DNA of 64,000 bases, taken from positions 1 through 64,000 of the forward strand of contig JASFYN010000002.1 of the NCBI GenBank assembly GCA_030055615.1, written 5' to 3'. Of this stretch, positions 12,140 to 20,381 are shown one piece after another (position 1 is the stretch's first letter; each line of letters begins with the position of its first letter). A model generated the notes under the pieces. It did no database searches. It was not told where the DNA came from and saw only the letters and a list, made by a program, of their open reading frames with translations. A program made the position numbers and the translations under genes. Source of the DNA: Methanothermobacter sp. (GTDB taxonomy: Archaea > Methanobacteriota > Methanobacteria > Methanobacteriales > DSM-23052).

Positions 12140-12814
12140 TCACCTTGTGCTTGTGGGTTTTCTAGTTAATAGGTTTAGTTTTTCAGTGATGTCTGGTTTC
12201 AATTTTAGGATATTCTCGAATACCACTACTGTGAGTAATCCTTCGGCTACCCCTAGGGGTATTTGAGTGTATGCGAATATTAGCATGAATTTTGAGGTTG
12301 CTGTAATCACGTTAGGTGTTGGGAATGCTAAGGCTAACTGGAGTGATGTTGTTACATAAGTCATGATATCACCTAGGAAAGCTGCTGAAAACACTGCAAT
12401 GGAGGTTGGTAGGTTTAATTTTAGGGATCCTTTGTATGTTAGCCATGCGAATACTGGGCCTATTATACCCATTGAGAATATGTTGGCTCCTAGTGTTGTT
12501 AATCCTCCATGGGCTAGTAAAAGTGCTTGGAATATGAGTACTATGGCTGCCATTACTGATGTTATCCATGGACCAAATAGTATTGCTCCTAGTCCGTTTC
12601 CGGTGGGGTGTGAGCAGCTTCCTGTGACTGATGGCATTTTAAGTGAAGATAATATGAATATGAATGCTCCGCTCACGGCTAGTAGTGGTTTCGATTCTGG
12701 GAGTTCATCTGCGACTTTTTTTATTCTTGTTATTCCGTATATGATAACTGGTAGTGAGATGGCATACCAGAGGATGCACCATTGCCATGGTAGAAAGCCT
12801 TCCATGATATGCAA
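12140..12814 (-). CDS. cbiM: Cobalt ECF transporter substrate-specific subunit CbiM (TTG start)
   Basis: The 224-residue membrane protein is the metal-binding subunit. The start must be TTG at 12814: GGTGAT lies 4 bases before it, and it yields the N-terminus MHIMEGFLP. In CbiM/NikM proteins the N-terminal amine and His2 are metal ligands, so this start is functionally required. The second metal-site segment CSHPTGNGLG is present near residue 65. An ATG at 12826 would add four residues and bury the ligand. It is the first gene of cbiMNQO-ribC. Confidence 0.93.
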   Translation of the reverse strand: MHIMEGFLPWQWCILWYAISLPVIIYGITRIKKVADELPESKPLLAVSGAFIFILSSLKMPSVTGSCSHPTGNGLGAILFGPWITSVMAAIVLIFQALLLAHGGLTTLGANIFSMGIIGPVFAWLTYKGSLKLNLPTSIAVFSAAFLGDIMTYVTTSLQLALAFPTPNVITATSKFMLIFAYTQIPLGVAEGLLTVVVFENILKLKPDITEKLNLLTRKPTSTR

Positions 12815-12874
12815 GAATATCACCATCTTTTATTTTTTTTAAAGTAAACTTGAATAAAATTTTGGGTCGCATAT

Positions 12875-12883
12875 CTTATAAAT
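12875..12883 (-). promoter_or_regulatory. Putative TATA box of the cbiMNQO-ribC operon
   Basis: On the minus strand ATTTATAAG lies about 65 bases ahead of the cbiM start, in a gap with no gene. No cobalamin riboswitch-like conserved core (B12 box) is visible in this leader. Confidence 0.4.
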
Positions 12884-12954
12884 ATTTTACCCTTTTGCTT
12901 CACAGAAAAAAAAATAAGTTCAAAAAAAGGAGGGGATGATTTAATCTAGGATAT

Positions 12955-13785
12955 TCATGGTGGCTGTATTGGCATCTGGAAAGTTCCTATGCTCACACCA
13001 CCAAGACCAACCCCACATATTATCTCTAATTTTTCACTTGAGGAGTTATAGGCCTTTGTTTCAATTTCAAGGTAATTTGTAGTGTTCTTTATAACCTGGA
13101 AGCCATTTGGTTCAAATGTGATTCCTCCACTGTCAACATTCGCTATCATTCTAAGGGGGATTGATGGATCTATTGGGGCTATTGTTATACCACCTATGGT
13201 AACATTTGCAACTATAGAACCATTACCCTTGAATTTTGGGTTTAAAACCGCTATGTAGAATCCTCCAGTGTTCACGTTCATTGACAAGTTCTTGAATGTT
13301 GTTTTATCGATGAATAGTGCCCCGCCACCAGCATATTGGATTGTTGAATTTATATTATCAATTTTTGAATTGTTTCCGAGGATTATTGCAACTCCACCAA
13401 CCTTACTCCTACTACTTACATTGTATGTATACTTGTTCGATAGGAGGATGTTCGCAGAACCCTTATCCAACATTACATTAATTTTGAGGGTGTCGCCTTC
13501 AACTGTATAATTGACTGTAGGCCTCGGATCCTTGGGGCTTCTTTCAGTTTCAATAGTATAAACAGAATCCGTGACATTCTTAAATTCCACAGTCACACCT
13601 GAAGCATTGGATTCAACGTTTATATTAACCTTCTTTATACCTGAGACTTGACTTTCATTTAAAGTGAAATTCTCCTTGATAACATTTTCCTCTGCTGGTT
13701 TGAAGAGTGGTCCTGCCACTGCTGTTAAAAATGCCACCACTAGTATGGCTATGATTATGACACTAAAAAATTTCTCTGCATTCAT
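12955..13785 (-). CDS. Membrane-anchored DUF4097-like beta protein
   Basis: The 276-residue protein has one N-terminal transmembrane helix (about residues 6-27) and a long extracytoplasmic part rich in Asn, Gly and Ser. That part has regularly spaced short beta strands ending in GG turns (VGGVAIILGN, TGGFYIAV, IGGITIAP, SGGITFEP, GLGGVSIG). This resembles the single-strand beta prism of DUF4097 adhesin-like proteins. It overlaps the upstream Yip1-like gene by 4 bases, so the two probably act together at the membrane. Function unknown. Confidence 0.65.
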   Translation of the reverse strand: MNAEKFFSVIIIAILVVAFLTAVAGPLFKPAEENVIKENFTLNESQVSGIKKVNINVESNASGVTVEFKNVTDSVYTIETERSPKDPRPTVNYTVEGDTLKINVMLDKGSANILLSNKYTYNVSSRSKVGGVAIILGNNSKIDNINSTIQYAGGGALFIDKTTFKNLSMNVNTGGFYIAVLNPKFKGNGSIVANVTIGGITIAPIDPSIPLRMIANVDSGGITFEPNGFQVIKNTTNYLEIETKAYNSSSEKLEIICGVGLGGVSIGTFQMPIQPP

Positions 13786-14348
13786 TGTAAAACCCCCACC
13801 AGCATCATCAACCCTATTATTATGAGGGCTGGTATTCCAAGGACTGATAGGAATGATCTCCCAAAACCGATCCTATGTTCAATGTTTACAGCTGCTGACC
13901 CGATTATAATGGCCCATATGTACATTACAGTGAATAGCATAGTTGATGTGAAAAATGTTCCAGCTACTATTAGAGTCATTAGAGCGAATATTCCAAGGAT
14001 GAATGGCGCTGCTGAAAACCCCATGAGTTTAATGGTATTTTCAAAGCTTCCTTTTCCTTTAAAGGCAAAAACTGCGACAATATGTGAAATTGCGGCCCAT
14101 ATTATGAGTTTTAGCAGTGCTATTACTGTGACTATCACGGCGAAGGCTATTGGGAAGATTATCCACACTCCGGTTATGGCTGATGCCACTCCACCTAACA
14201 TGAAACCAAGGAATGCGCACATGAAAATGTAAAGGTACAATCCTTGGTTTTCCAAATTTTTATCCTTCACAACCTTAAATATTTCCTCTGGGGATATCAT
14301 AACTTTTACGAGGTCCTTGGAGAAATTCATCATGTTTTTCAAGATCAA
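13782..14348 (-). CDS. Yip1-like integral membrane protein
   Basis: The protein of about 188 residues has a short cytosolic N-terminus (FSKDLVKVMISPEEIFKVV) and five hydrophobic helices. This matches the Yip1/YIF1 domain seen in many archaeal membrane proteins. The start is set at TTG 14348 because GGAGGT lies 7 bases before it; TTG 14342 and ATG 14333 are possible. It is translationally coupled to the DUF4097-like gene (ATGA overlap). Confidence 0.65.
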   Translation of the reverse strand: MILKNMMNFSKDLVKVMISPEEIFKVVKDKNLENQGLYLYIFMCAFLGFMLGGVASAITGVWIIFPIAFAVIVTVIALLKLIIWAAISHIVAVFAFKGKGSFENTIKLMGFSAAPFILGIFALMTLIVAGTFFTSTMLFTVMYIWAIIIGSAAVNIEHRIGFGRSFLSVLGIPALIIIGLMMLVGVLQ

Positions 14349-14458
14349 AGATATTACCTCCAAATTATCACATTTTAAGGGATTAATCTTCTATTCCTAT
14401 TTTATTTTTAGAGAAATTTATGAGAAAATCTTTATCTTTTCTTTGTTATCACCCCCCC

Positions 14459-15352
14459 TCAGGTAAGGTATCTGGTTGATTTTAATCCTTCTTCAAGTTT
14501 TATTTTTGGTTTCCATCCGGTTTCTTTATGAATTTTTGTAATGTCTGAAAGGAGAACTTCCCTTTCTGTATCTCTTATTCTATGATTTTCTTGGATGATT
14601 TCAATTTTTTCGTCTAAACTTTTGCTTATTAAATCGACTACTTCTTTGACAGAATAAGCTTTTCCACTTCCGATATTGAAAGTTCCTGATTTGTTTTGTT
14701 CTAAAAGGGTTATTATTGCTCTGCAGACGTCTTCAACATGGATAAAATCTCTTTTAGGTGTTAAGTTTCCAAGTTTTATTTTATGTTCTCCTTTTTGAAG
14801 TTGCTCCATGATATCTGGAATCAGGTGTGGATTTAGATCCCTGGGACCGTATACATTGAATATTCTCCCTATAATCGGATTTTTACAATACAATTTTACC
14901 AAATCTTCGCCGATAATCTTTGTTTTTCCATAAATGTCAATTGGACCTTCTAGATCTTCAGTGCACGGTTTTTCTATTGGTGGGTATACGGCTCCTGAAG
15001 AAGCGAAGAAAAACTTAATATCATTGTTAAGAGCTTTTAGCAGATTCCTTGTCCCCATAACATTTACGTCGAAGGTTTCTTCTGGATTTGCATTACAGTA
15101 AGGTATATAATGGATAGCGGCAAGATGTACGACAATATCAGGTTCAAACACATCCATGATACTTTTCAGATCCTTTGAGCGAATATCTACTTTTTTAAAC
15201 AGGGCACCATCCGGGATAAACTCTTTTTTCCCAACAGAAAGGTTATCCATTACCAGAACCTTGGATCCTTCATTTAAAAAATGTTGAGCTAAATGAGAAC
15301 CTATGAAGCCAGCCCCTCCTGTTATAACAACATTTTTACCTTTTAAATTCAT
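14459..15352 (-). CDS. NAD-dependent sugar epimerase (UDP-glucose 4-epimerase-like)
   Basis: The 297-residue extended short-chain dehydrogenase has the Rossmann motif GGAGFIGSHLA at residue 12, the catalytic Ser region FASSGAVYP, and the YGKTK catalytic pair. Late motifs include RIFNVYGPRD and DFIHVEDVC. It would epimerise or dehydrate a nucleotide sugar for surface glycans. It starts right after the stop of the upstream glycosyltransferase (TAGATG), so both form one transcription unit. Confidence 0.85.
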   Translation of the reverse strand: MNLKGKNVVITGGAGFIGSHLAQHFLNEGSKVLVMDNLSVGKKEFIPDGALFKKVDIRSKDLKSIMDVFEPDIVVHLAAIHYIPYCNANPEETFDVNVMGTRNLLKALNNDIKFFFASSGAVYPPIEKPCTEDLEGPIDIYGKTKIIGEDLVKLYCKNPIIGRIFNVYGPRDLNPHLIPDIMEQLQKGEHKIKLGNLTPKRDFIHVEDVCRAIITLLEQNKSGTFNIGSGKAYSVKEVVDLISKSLDEKIEIIQENHRIRDTEREVLLSDITKIHKETGWKPKIKLEEGLKSTRYLT

Positions 15353-16480
15353 CTATAGAGCCTCCTCATAAACTTCTTCCATTTTTTTGACGATAATTTT
15401 CCAGTCATGTTCTTTTGCAAATTTTAGGGCATTTTTTTTAAGAGGTTTAAGATCATTGGTAAGCAAATTACTAATCCTTTCTGCGATTTTTTCAGGTGAT
15501 AATTCAACTATAAACCCGTTATATCCTTCTTTAACTACTCCAATACCAGCATTTTTCTCATGTCTGATTATAATTGCGGGTAAACCACAAGAATTAGCCT
15601 CAAGGATCGTGTTCGGAAAACCTTCTCTCGTAGATGGTAGAACAAAAACTTTTGAAGACTTCATATAGGAATAAACATCCTCATCCTTTTCTACGAATCC
15701 AAAAAATTTGACGTTACTTGATATATTAAGTTTTTTACTTAGTCGCATGAGATGATCTTTTTCTGGACCGTCACCGATTATTCCACACCGGATATCTGGG
15801 ATCTCCTCTTTTAATAATGCTATGGCCTTTAGTAGGATATCGACATTTTTGTGTGAGATTAATCTGCCTACATAGATTATATCAAAATTTTCACCCTTTG
15901 GGCCTATTTTTTTAATTTTGTGAAAATCCACACCATTAGGCACGACCTTTATATGATCTTCAGCCATCCCTAAATGTTCGACCATATCATTTTTGATTTT
16001 CTCGGAAATGGTAATTGGAATATGTGGGATCCTAGAAATGAGTTTTTCAACGAGTAAACCGAATATGCCTTTCTTTCCAAAATATTCAAACCAATAATCA
16101 TCCCAGACCTCATACCAAGTTATGAAAAAACTCGATCCTTTAAGAGAATGTAACTTACTAGAAAAACATGAAAAATAAGGAGACTGCTGGCAATCTATTA
16201 TATCAAAATCTCCCCTAAAATTGGTCAAAACCTTTAAACCAAAATATAATCCTTCTTTAATGGATCTTTTACTATCCTTATAAAGTTGAACCTTTTTTCC
16301 AATTCCATGATAATATATACCATCCCTTTGTAGCTCATTTTTTCCTTTCCACCATTTAAGCCCAAAAAAATGAACTTCATGACCTCGCTTAGCGAGCCTT
16401 TTCCCGATCTCATAGATTCTCTTCTCAGAACCGCCTTTAACCCAAGGATATACACAATCATGAATATATGCTATTTTCAT
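15353..16480 (-). CDS. Family 4 glycosyltransferase
   Basis: The 375-residue protein has the GT-B fold. The N-terminal domain starts MKIAYIHDCVYPWVKGGSE, and the C-terminal domain carries IIYVGRLISHKNVD and the nucleotide-sugar site REGFPNTILEA (E-x7-E). It transfers a sugar to a surface or glycolipid acceptor. I start it at ATG 16480, after AGGTGTTATGAA, not at an upstream ATG at 16537. A run of AT-rich DNA with a decayed transposase tail lies upstream, so this pair may be an acquired glycan island. Confidence 0.85.
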   Translation of the reverse strand: MKIAYIHDCVYPWVKGGSEKRIYEIGKRLAKRGHEVHFFGLKWWKGKNELQRDGIYYHGIGKKVQLYKDSKRSIKEGLYFGLKVLTNFRGDFDIIDCQQSPYFSCFSSKLHSLKGSSFFITWYEVWDDYWFEYFGKKGIFGLLVEKLISRIPHIPITISEKIKNDMVEHLGMAEDHIKVVPNGVDFHKIKKIGPKGENFDIIYVGRLISHKNVDILLKAIALLKEEIPDIRCGIIGDGPEKDHLMRLSKKLNISSNVKFFGFVEKDEDVYSYMKSSKVFVLPSTREGFPNTILEANSCGLPAIIIRHEKNAGIGVVKEGYNGFIVELSPEKIAERISNLLTNDLKPLKKNALKFAKEHDWKIIVKKMEEVYEEAL

Positions 16481-16848
16481 TTCATAACACCTGTCTTCGT
16501 ATTCCTTTTTCCAAATCCCCCTGATAATTGATAACATTGAGGTTGTTCAGTTCAATTCTCTGTTTCATTCGTGTATTCGCAACATGTTCTTAAGATCTTA
16601 TTTATGTTCTATTTGGTGGTTGCCTCGTTAAACTCCTCTATAATTTGTCAAATTTTGATGCGTTCTTTTGCCCAGTTTATTTCGAGCATGCTTTTTTCTG
16701 GAATTTTAATTTCTAGCATGATATTTTTGGTCTAAGTACGAAAGTGGAATGTCTGTGAATGTTTTCACTACCAATATATTAATTACTTTTATAAAATTAA
16801 TAAAAGCTTCTCCTTAATAAAATATTGGAGGTTGGCTTATTTTTTTGA
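16481..16848. other. AT-rich gap without recognisable gene
   Basis: No open frame with a start and ribosome binding site is convincing here on either strand, and no RNA gene is recognised. A T-rich stretch and several stop codons occur in all frames. It leads into the transposase-like remnant that follows. Confidence 0.5.
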
Positions 16849-17105
16849 TTATTAAGAACCCAAAGGATTGTTCTTATAATTAGGGTATTGGATGGTACCA
16901 TGGTATGTGGAACTTTTACGTCCTCAACTTGTATAGGAGGTAAGGGTAATCCTCTAAATAAAAAGGATGTTCTTGGTCCTATAAGAGTTCAAAATCCCTT
17001 GGAGTAGTTAGGTACGGAGATTGTGGACAATCATTTCCCTTAACTGTGAAGCTGCAGTTAAAAATGTTGAAGCCCCCTTTGCCATTGGGTGAATGGTTGG
17101 AAAAT
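16849..17105 (+). pseudogene. Decayed tail of a transposase-like gene, frameshifted
   Basis: One plus-strand frame is open from 16849 through MVCGTFTSSTCIGG and VLGPIRVQNPLE to a TAG near 17006. Shifting by one base continues it as VVRYGDCGQSFPLTVKLQ and on to PPLPLGEW. The two halves join at LE/VV, so a single frameshift disrupts what reads as one C-terminal tail. The CxxG and Cys-rich character and the ending suggest the 3' end of an IS605-type OrfB/TnpB-like gene, but I am relying on a recollection of such tails. No inverted repeats were found. Confidence 0.35.
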
Positions 17106-18124
17106 TATGTTGTGAGTTTTTTAATTTTTTTAATTTTTTCCTTTTCAACGGCTTTTAGGTTCAGATCGTCCAGTACTTTTTGGAAGTCTTTCCATCTGAT
17201 GTTAAGCCATCTTGAATATTTGTGGAATATTTCCTTTTCGATTATGGCCATCCCTTTTAGTTTGATTTTATGTTTTGGCAATTCTTTTCTGAGTCGCCAT
17301 CTTGCGTCCTTGTATGGTTGGATTTCGAGGATGGCTTCTTCCATTTTTTTATTTTCAAAAATCATTTTGAATAGAATTTCCAGGATTAAGTTTATCCTAT
17401 CTGGGACTCCTACTGTATCCCCCATTAGTGATATTTTCCTCCTTTTGACTTTTATTTTGTTTTCCTGGAGTTTTTCACCTATTTTTGGTGTGGTTCCCTT
17501 TTTGTCACCTGTTTTATCGACTATACCACCTATTATGAACGCCTTTGAGGTGAAGTCCTCTGGTTTTATATCCTCTTTTGCCCATGGATCTAAGAGTATC
17601 ACCTCTTTTATCCCATTTTTGGCTAGGAATTGATGTGTAGGGCCCTTGAAGCTTGTTATCCTAGAGAGGGGGAAGTGCATGGAGGATTCAGCTTCTTTGT
17701 TGACCCATGTGAGAACTAGTTGTTTACCCCATAAATAATCTCTTATAAGCCCATAGGATTGGTTTAATTGGAGAACAAGCTTCCTTTTCTCTTTGGTGGT
17801 GTGTTTATCCCAATACATTAAATCTATTATAAAATAAGGGTGTTCATATTTTGAAAGTTCTTTTATGATCTTCTCTTTTCCTATCAGAATGTTATCATGG
17901 TTGCTTGGAGAATATGCGTAATGGCTGGAACTTGTAACTTCGCCATTCAAATTCCAAGCCAATTTCACAGGCTTGTCTAATTTTATTATAGCCCCTTTCC
18001 CATCTAGGATTGAAATTGCCATCTCTTGGAATGGATCATCCCCTCCAAGTCTACAGAGACTCCCAATCTTATCTATACCTTCTTTTTCTAACAATTCTTT
18101 GAATATTAGACTGAGCCTCTTCAT
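17105..18124 (-). CDS. tRNA (purine-9) N1-methyltransferase, archaeal Trm10-like
   Basis: The 339-residue protein looks like the archaeal branch of the Trm10 SPOUT family. FIIDLMYWDKHT precedes a central SPOUT core with AFIIGGIVDKTG, KVKRRKISLMGD and VPDRINLILEIL; the C-terminal region is rich in Lys. Such enzymes methylate N1 of G9 and/or A9 in tRNA using S-adenosylmethionine. The start is ATG 18124, after GGGAGGTG; an upstream in-frame codon at 18184 lacks a ribosome binding site. It is divergent from pyrF. Confidence 0.65.
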   Translation of the reverse strand: MKRLSLIFKELLEKEGIDKIGSLCRLGGDDPFQEMAISILDGKGAIIKLDKPVKLAWNLNGEVTSSSHYAYSPSNHDNILIGKEKIIKELSKYEHPYFIIDLMYWDKHTTKEKRKLVLQLNQSYGLIRDYLWGKQLVLTWVNKEAESSMHFPLSRITSFKGPTHQFLAKNGIKEVILLDPWAKEDIKPEDFTSKAFIIGGIVDKTGDKKGTTPKIGEKLQENKIKVKRRKISLMGDTVGVPDRINLILEILFKMIFENKKMEEAILEIQPYKDARWRLRKELPKHKIKLKGMAIIEKEIFHKYSRWLNIRWKDFQKVLDDLNLKAVEKEKIKKIKKLTT

Positions 18125-18285
18125 AAGAAGACACCTCCCAAAGGGGAAGATCATCACTATGAACAGAGGAAAAAGGACCACCACACTATGATGGGGTTTG
18201 AACTTTTATCAAAAAGGAGAATGTTCTAGATTTTATGTTTCTTCCTTTTGAAGATAAATATGATATATTATCATATTTTATTATT

Positions 18286-18954
18286 ATGAGGATAAAAAAT
18301 GATATAATTTTAGCAATGGATTTAACAGACCCTGCAGAGGCTCTTAAGGTAACAGGCCAAGTAATAGATTATATAGACACTGTTAAGATAGGTTATCCTC
18401 TAGTGCTTGCAGCTGGAATCGAATGCATCCAAGAATTCAAAGAAAAATTACAATGCCAAGTCATAGCAGATTTTAAAGTTGCTGATATACCTGAAACAAA
18501 CGAGAAAATCTGTAATATAACATTCGAGCATGGTGCAGACGCCATTATAATACATGGTTTCACAGGCCCTGATAGTATAAAAGCTTGCATGGACGTAGCG
18601 GATAAAACAGGAAATGAAATATTCCTCCTCACTGACATGTCACATCCAGGATCTGAAAAGTTCATGGGCAAGGTTTCAGAAGAAATAGCAAGACTTGGAG
18701 TACAATTAGGTGTGGAAAATTATGTGGCCCCAGCCACAAAACCCGAAAGTCTTGAGAGTATAAGAAAAATAGTAGGTGATGAAGCGTTCATCATATCCCC
18801 TGGTGTAGGATTCCAGGGTGGTGAAGCCACTGAAACATTAAAATTTGCAGATGCCCTCATAGTTGGGAGGACAATCTACCTTTCAAAAAATCCAAGAAAG
18901 ACCATAAAAGACCTCATAAATACCCTAGGAGATGTTCATCAAACCAACCTGTAA
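18286..18954 (+). CDS. pyrF: Orotidine 5'-phosphate decarboxylase
   Basis: The 222-residue TIM-barrel enzyme carries the OMP decarboxylase catalytic segment IADFKVADIPETNEKI (the D-K-x-x-D array), IIHGFTGPDSI and the phosphate-binding SPGVGFQGG and ALIVGRTIY motifs. It converts OMP to UMP. The start at ATG 18286 gives MRIKNDIILAMDLTD, in line with known archaeal PyrF. No Shine-Dalgarno precedes it, so the message may be leaderless; an in-frame ATG at 18235 is the alternative. Its 3' end overlaps the convergent membrane protein gene. Confidence 0.95.
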   Translation: MRIKNDIILAMDLTDPAEALKVTGQVIDYIDTVKIGYPLVLAAGIECIQEFKEKLQCQVIADFKVADIPETNEKICNITFEHGADAIIIHGFTGPDSIKACMDVADKTGNEIFLLTDMSHPGSEKFMGKVSEEIARLGVQLGVENYVAPATKPESLESIRKIVGDEAFIISPGVGFQGGEATETLKFADALIVGRTIYLSKNPRKTIKDLINTLGDVHQTNL

Positions 18955-19450
18955 ACTCATAGGATAATTCAAATAAAAAGAAGAATATAAGAGAATACCA
19001 TCCTATCCCATGTATCGGTATAAACTGTGGGATTATTACAAGAGCTAATATTCCCATTTTAAGGATTAAACGATATTCAAATATCATGGAAAGATAACCT
19101 TCATCCTTGCATAAGTCATGTCCAATCTCGTCTATGAAAGCCCCAATGACGCATACAATCAAGGTTACCGGTTCAAGGATTGGTAATCCCCCCACCAGTG
19201 CCACTAAAAGGAACAGAGCACCTGCAAGGAAATGGTTTAAATTATCAATTTTACCAGCCAATAACGTGCCTATAAATATCCCAAAGAAAATATATGGAGC
19301 ATCAGAGCTTATAATGACGAGTAATCCGACAAAGAATCCGCAGAGTATCCCTGCAGAGGCCCCGGCTATCCTAGCTGTGGTTTCATCTGCAAGATCATCA
19401 GCAAGTTTCATAAGAAAACCAGAAGCTAAATATAATAATGGTTCCATCAT
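18914..19450 (-). CDS. Polytopic membrane protein, unknown function
   Basis: The protein of about 178 residues has five or six hydrophobic helices and conserved-looking acidic patches (KLADDLADE, GAFIDEIGHDLCKDEGY, LSYEFTGWFDEH). Charged pairs next to helices suggest a transporter or metal-linked enzyme, but I do not recognise the family. ATG 19450 is chosen as the start; in-frame TTG 19483 overlaps the dys stop. Its last 41 bases run opposite the end of pyrF. Confidence 0.6.
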   Translation of the reverse strand: MMEPLLYLASGFLMKLADDLADETTARIAGASAGILCGFFVGLLVIISSDAPYIFFGIFIGTLLAGKIDNLNHFLAGALFLLVALVGGLPILEPVTLIVCVIGAFIDEIGHDLCKDEGYLSMIFEYRLILKMGILALVIIPQFIPIHGIGWYSLIFFFLFELSYEFTGWFDEHLLGYL

Positions 19451-19479
19451 ATAGACACTTATTTTCCTTATGGGGAGGA

Positions 19480-20370
19480 TCAAAGCGCGCCTGCTAGTAT
19501 CAATGGAAACAATATTGTGGCATCCCCTATAACAGTTACCAGTTTAGAATTTGTTTGGGCTTTCGCCCATGTTCTCGCCTCTTCTAATGGGGCGCCACTG
19601 AGGCTTCCTGCCTCGCTCCTGTCCATGATTATCTGGATAGCCGCATCAACTCCTCCCCTAAGTATAGTTGATGCTAGGGTGTAATGTTTTGGCACCCCAC
19701 CACCTAGTATTATAGCACCTATTCTTTCTGATTCAAAGACTAGATCTGATAGGTGGTGCATATCAGCTACCGCATCCAGGCATAATTGGTTTTCTTGGGT
19801 GAACATCCAAAGTTGAAGTCCTATCATACTATCGATTATCCCAGGGGCATAAATGGGTATGTTATTATCGGTTGCATTCTTTATTATGGAATTTTCATCT
19901 TGTATGTGTTTTCCTATCTCATGGATAAACTCCCTTATAGAAAAAATGTGCCCAGTAGAAGTGATAGATTCTAAGATTTTTAATATTTTCTCTTCGAAGA
20001 CTTCGAAGTCTTCTGTTTTTGTGTAAATATCCTTGATATGGCCTACTTTCACCTCACTGGATTGGAGGTTGTGGTAGTGTCCGCCACCGAACGCCTCTAA
20101 AAGGTCATGAGTCAGGTTAGCCCCGCTTGTAATGAGTGCTTGAATTTTACCCTCCCTTAGGAGGTCTGATATGATCTTTCGCATGCCACCCGCCACTAGT
20201 GGCCCTGCCATGCTAAGGAAGATGTTCATTTCATGGTCTTGGAACATTTCAGATAATAGCTTAGTGGCCCTGTATACTCTTCCTGCTCCGAGGACCCCCG
20301 CTCGGCCCATTTCATTGACTAGTTCTTTTACTTTCATTCCATTTTTTATTTTCATGTGTTGGACTCTCAT
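19480..20370 (-). CDS. dys: Deoxyhypusine synthase
   Basis: The 296-residue protein matches archaeal deoxyhypusine synthase. It has the N-terminal GRAGVLGAGRVYRA region, SGANLTHDL (NAD site), LGGGVPKHY and the C-terminal LEEARTWAKA segment holding the catalytic Lys. It transfers the aminobutyl group of spermidine to a lysine of initiation factor aIF5A. The start at ATG 20370 follows GGAAGGTGAC. It lies 11 bases after the CBS-HTH gene, a pairing I recall from Methanothermobacter. Confidence 0.9.
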   Translation of the reverse strand: MRVQHMKIKNGMKVKELVNEMGRAGVLGAGRVYRATKLLSEMFQDHEMNIFLSMAGPLVAGGMRKIISDLLREGKIQALITSGANLTHDLLEAFGGGHYHNLQSSEVKVGHIKDIYTKTEDFEVFEEKILKILESITSTGHIFSIREFIHEIGKHIQDENSIIKNATDNNIPIYAPGIIDSMIGLQLWMFTQENQLCLDAVADMHHLSDLVFESERIGAIILGGGVPKHYTLASTILRGGVDAAIQIIMDRSEAGSLSGAPLEEARTWAKAQTNSKLVTVIGDATILFPLILAGAL

Positions 20371-20381
20371 TGTCACCTTCC

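Noticed and set aside
12815-12954. Cobalamin riboswitch ahead of cbiMNQO
   Set aside because: The leader is short and AT-rich with no B12-box-like core or extended stems.
17046-17633. A 195-codon plus-strand frame ending in a Ser/Phe-rich product
   Set aside because: Most of it is antisense to the Trm10-like gene. Only the first 20 or so codons belong to the transposase-like remnant described above.
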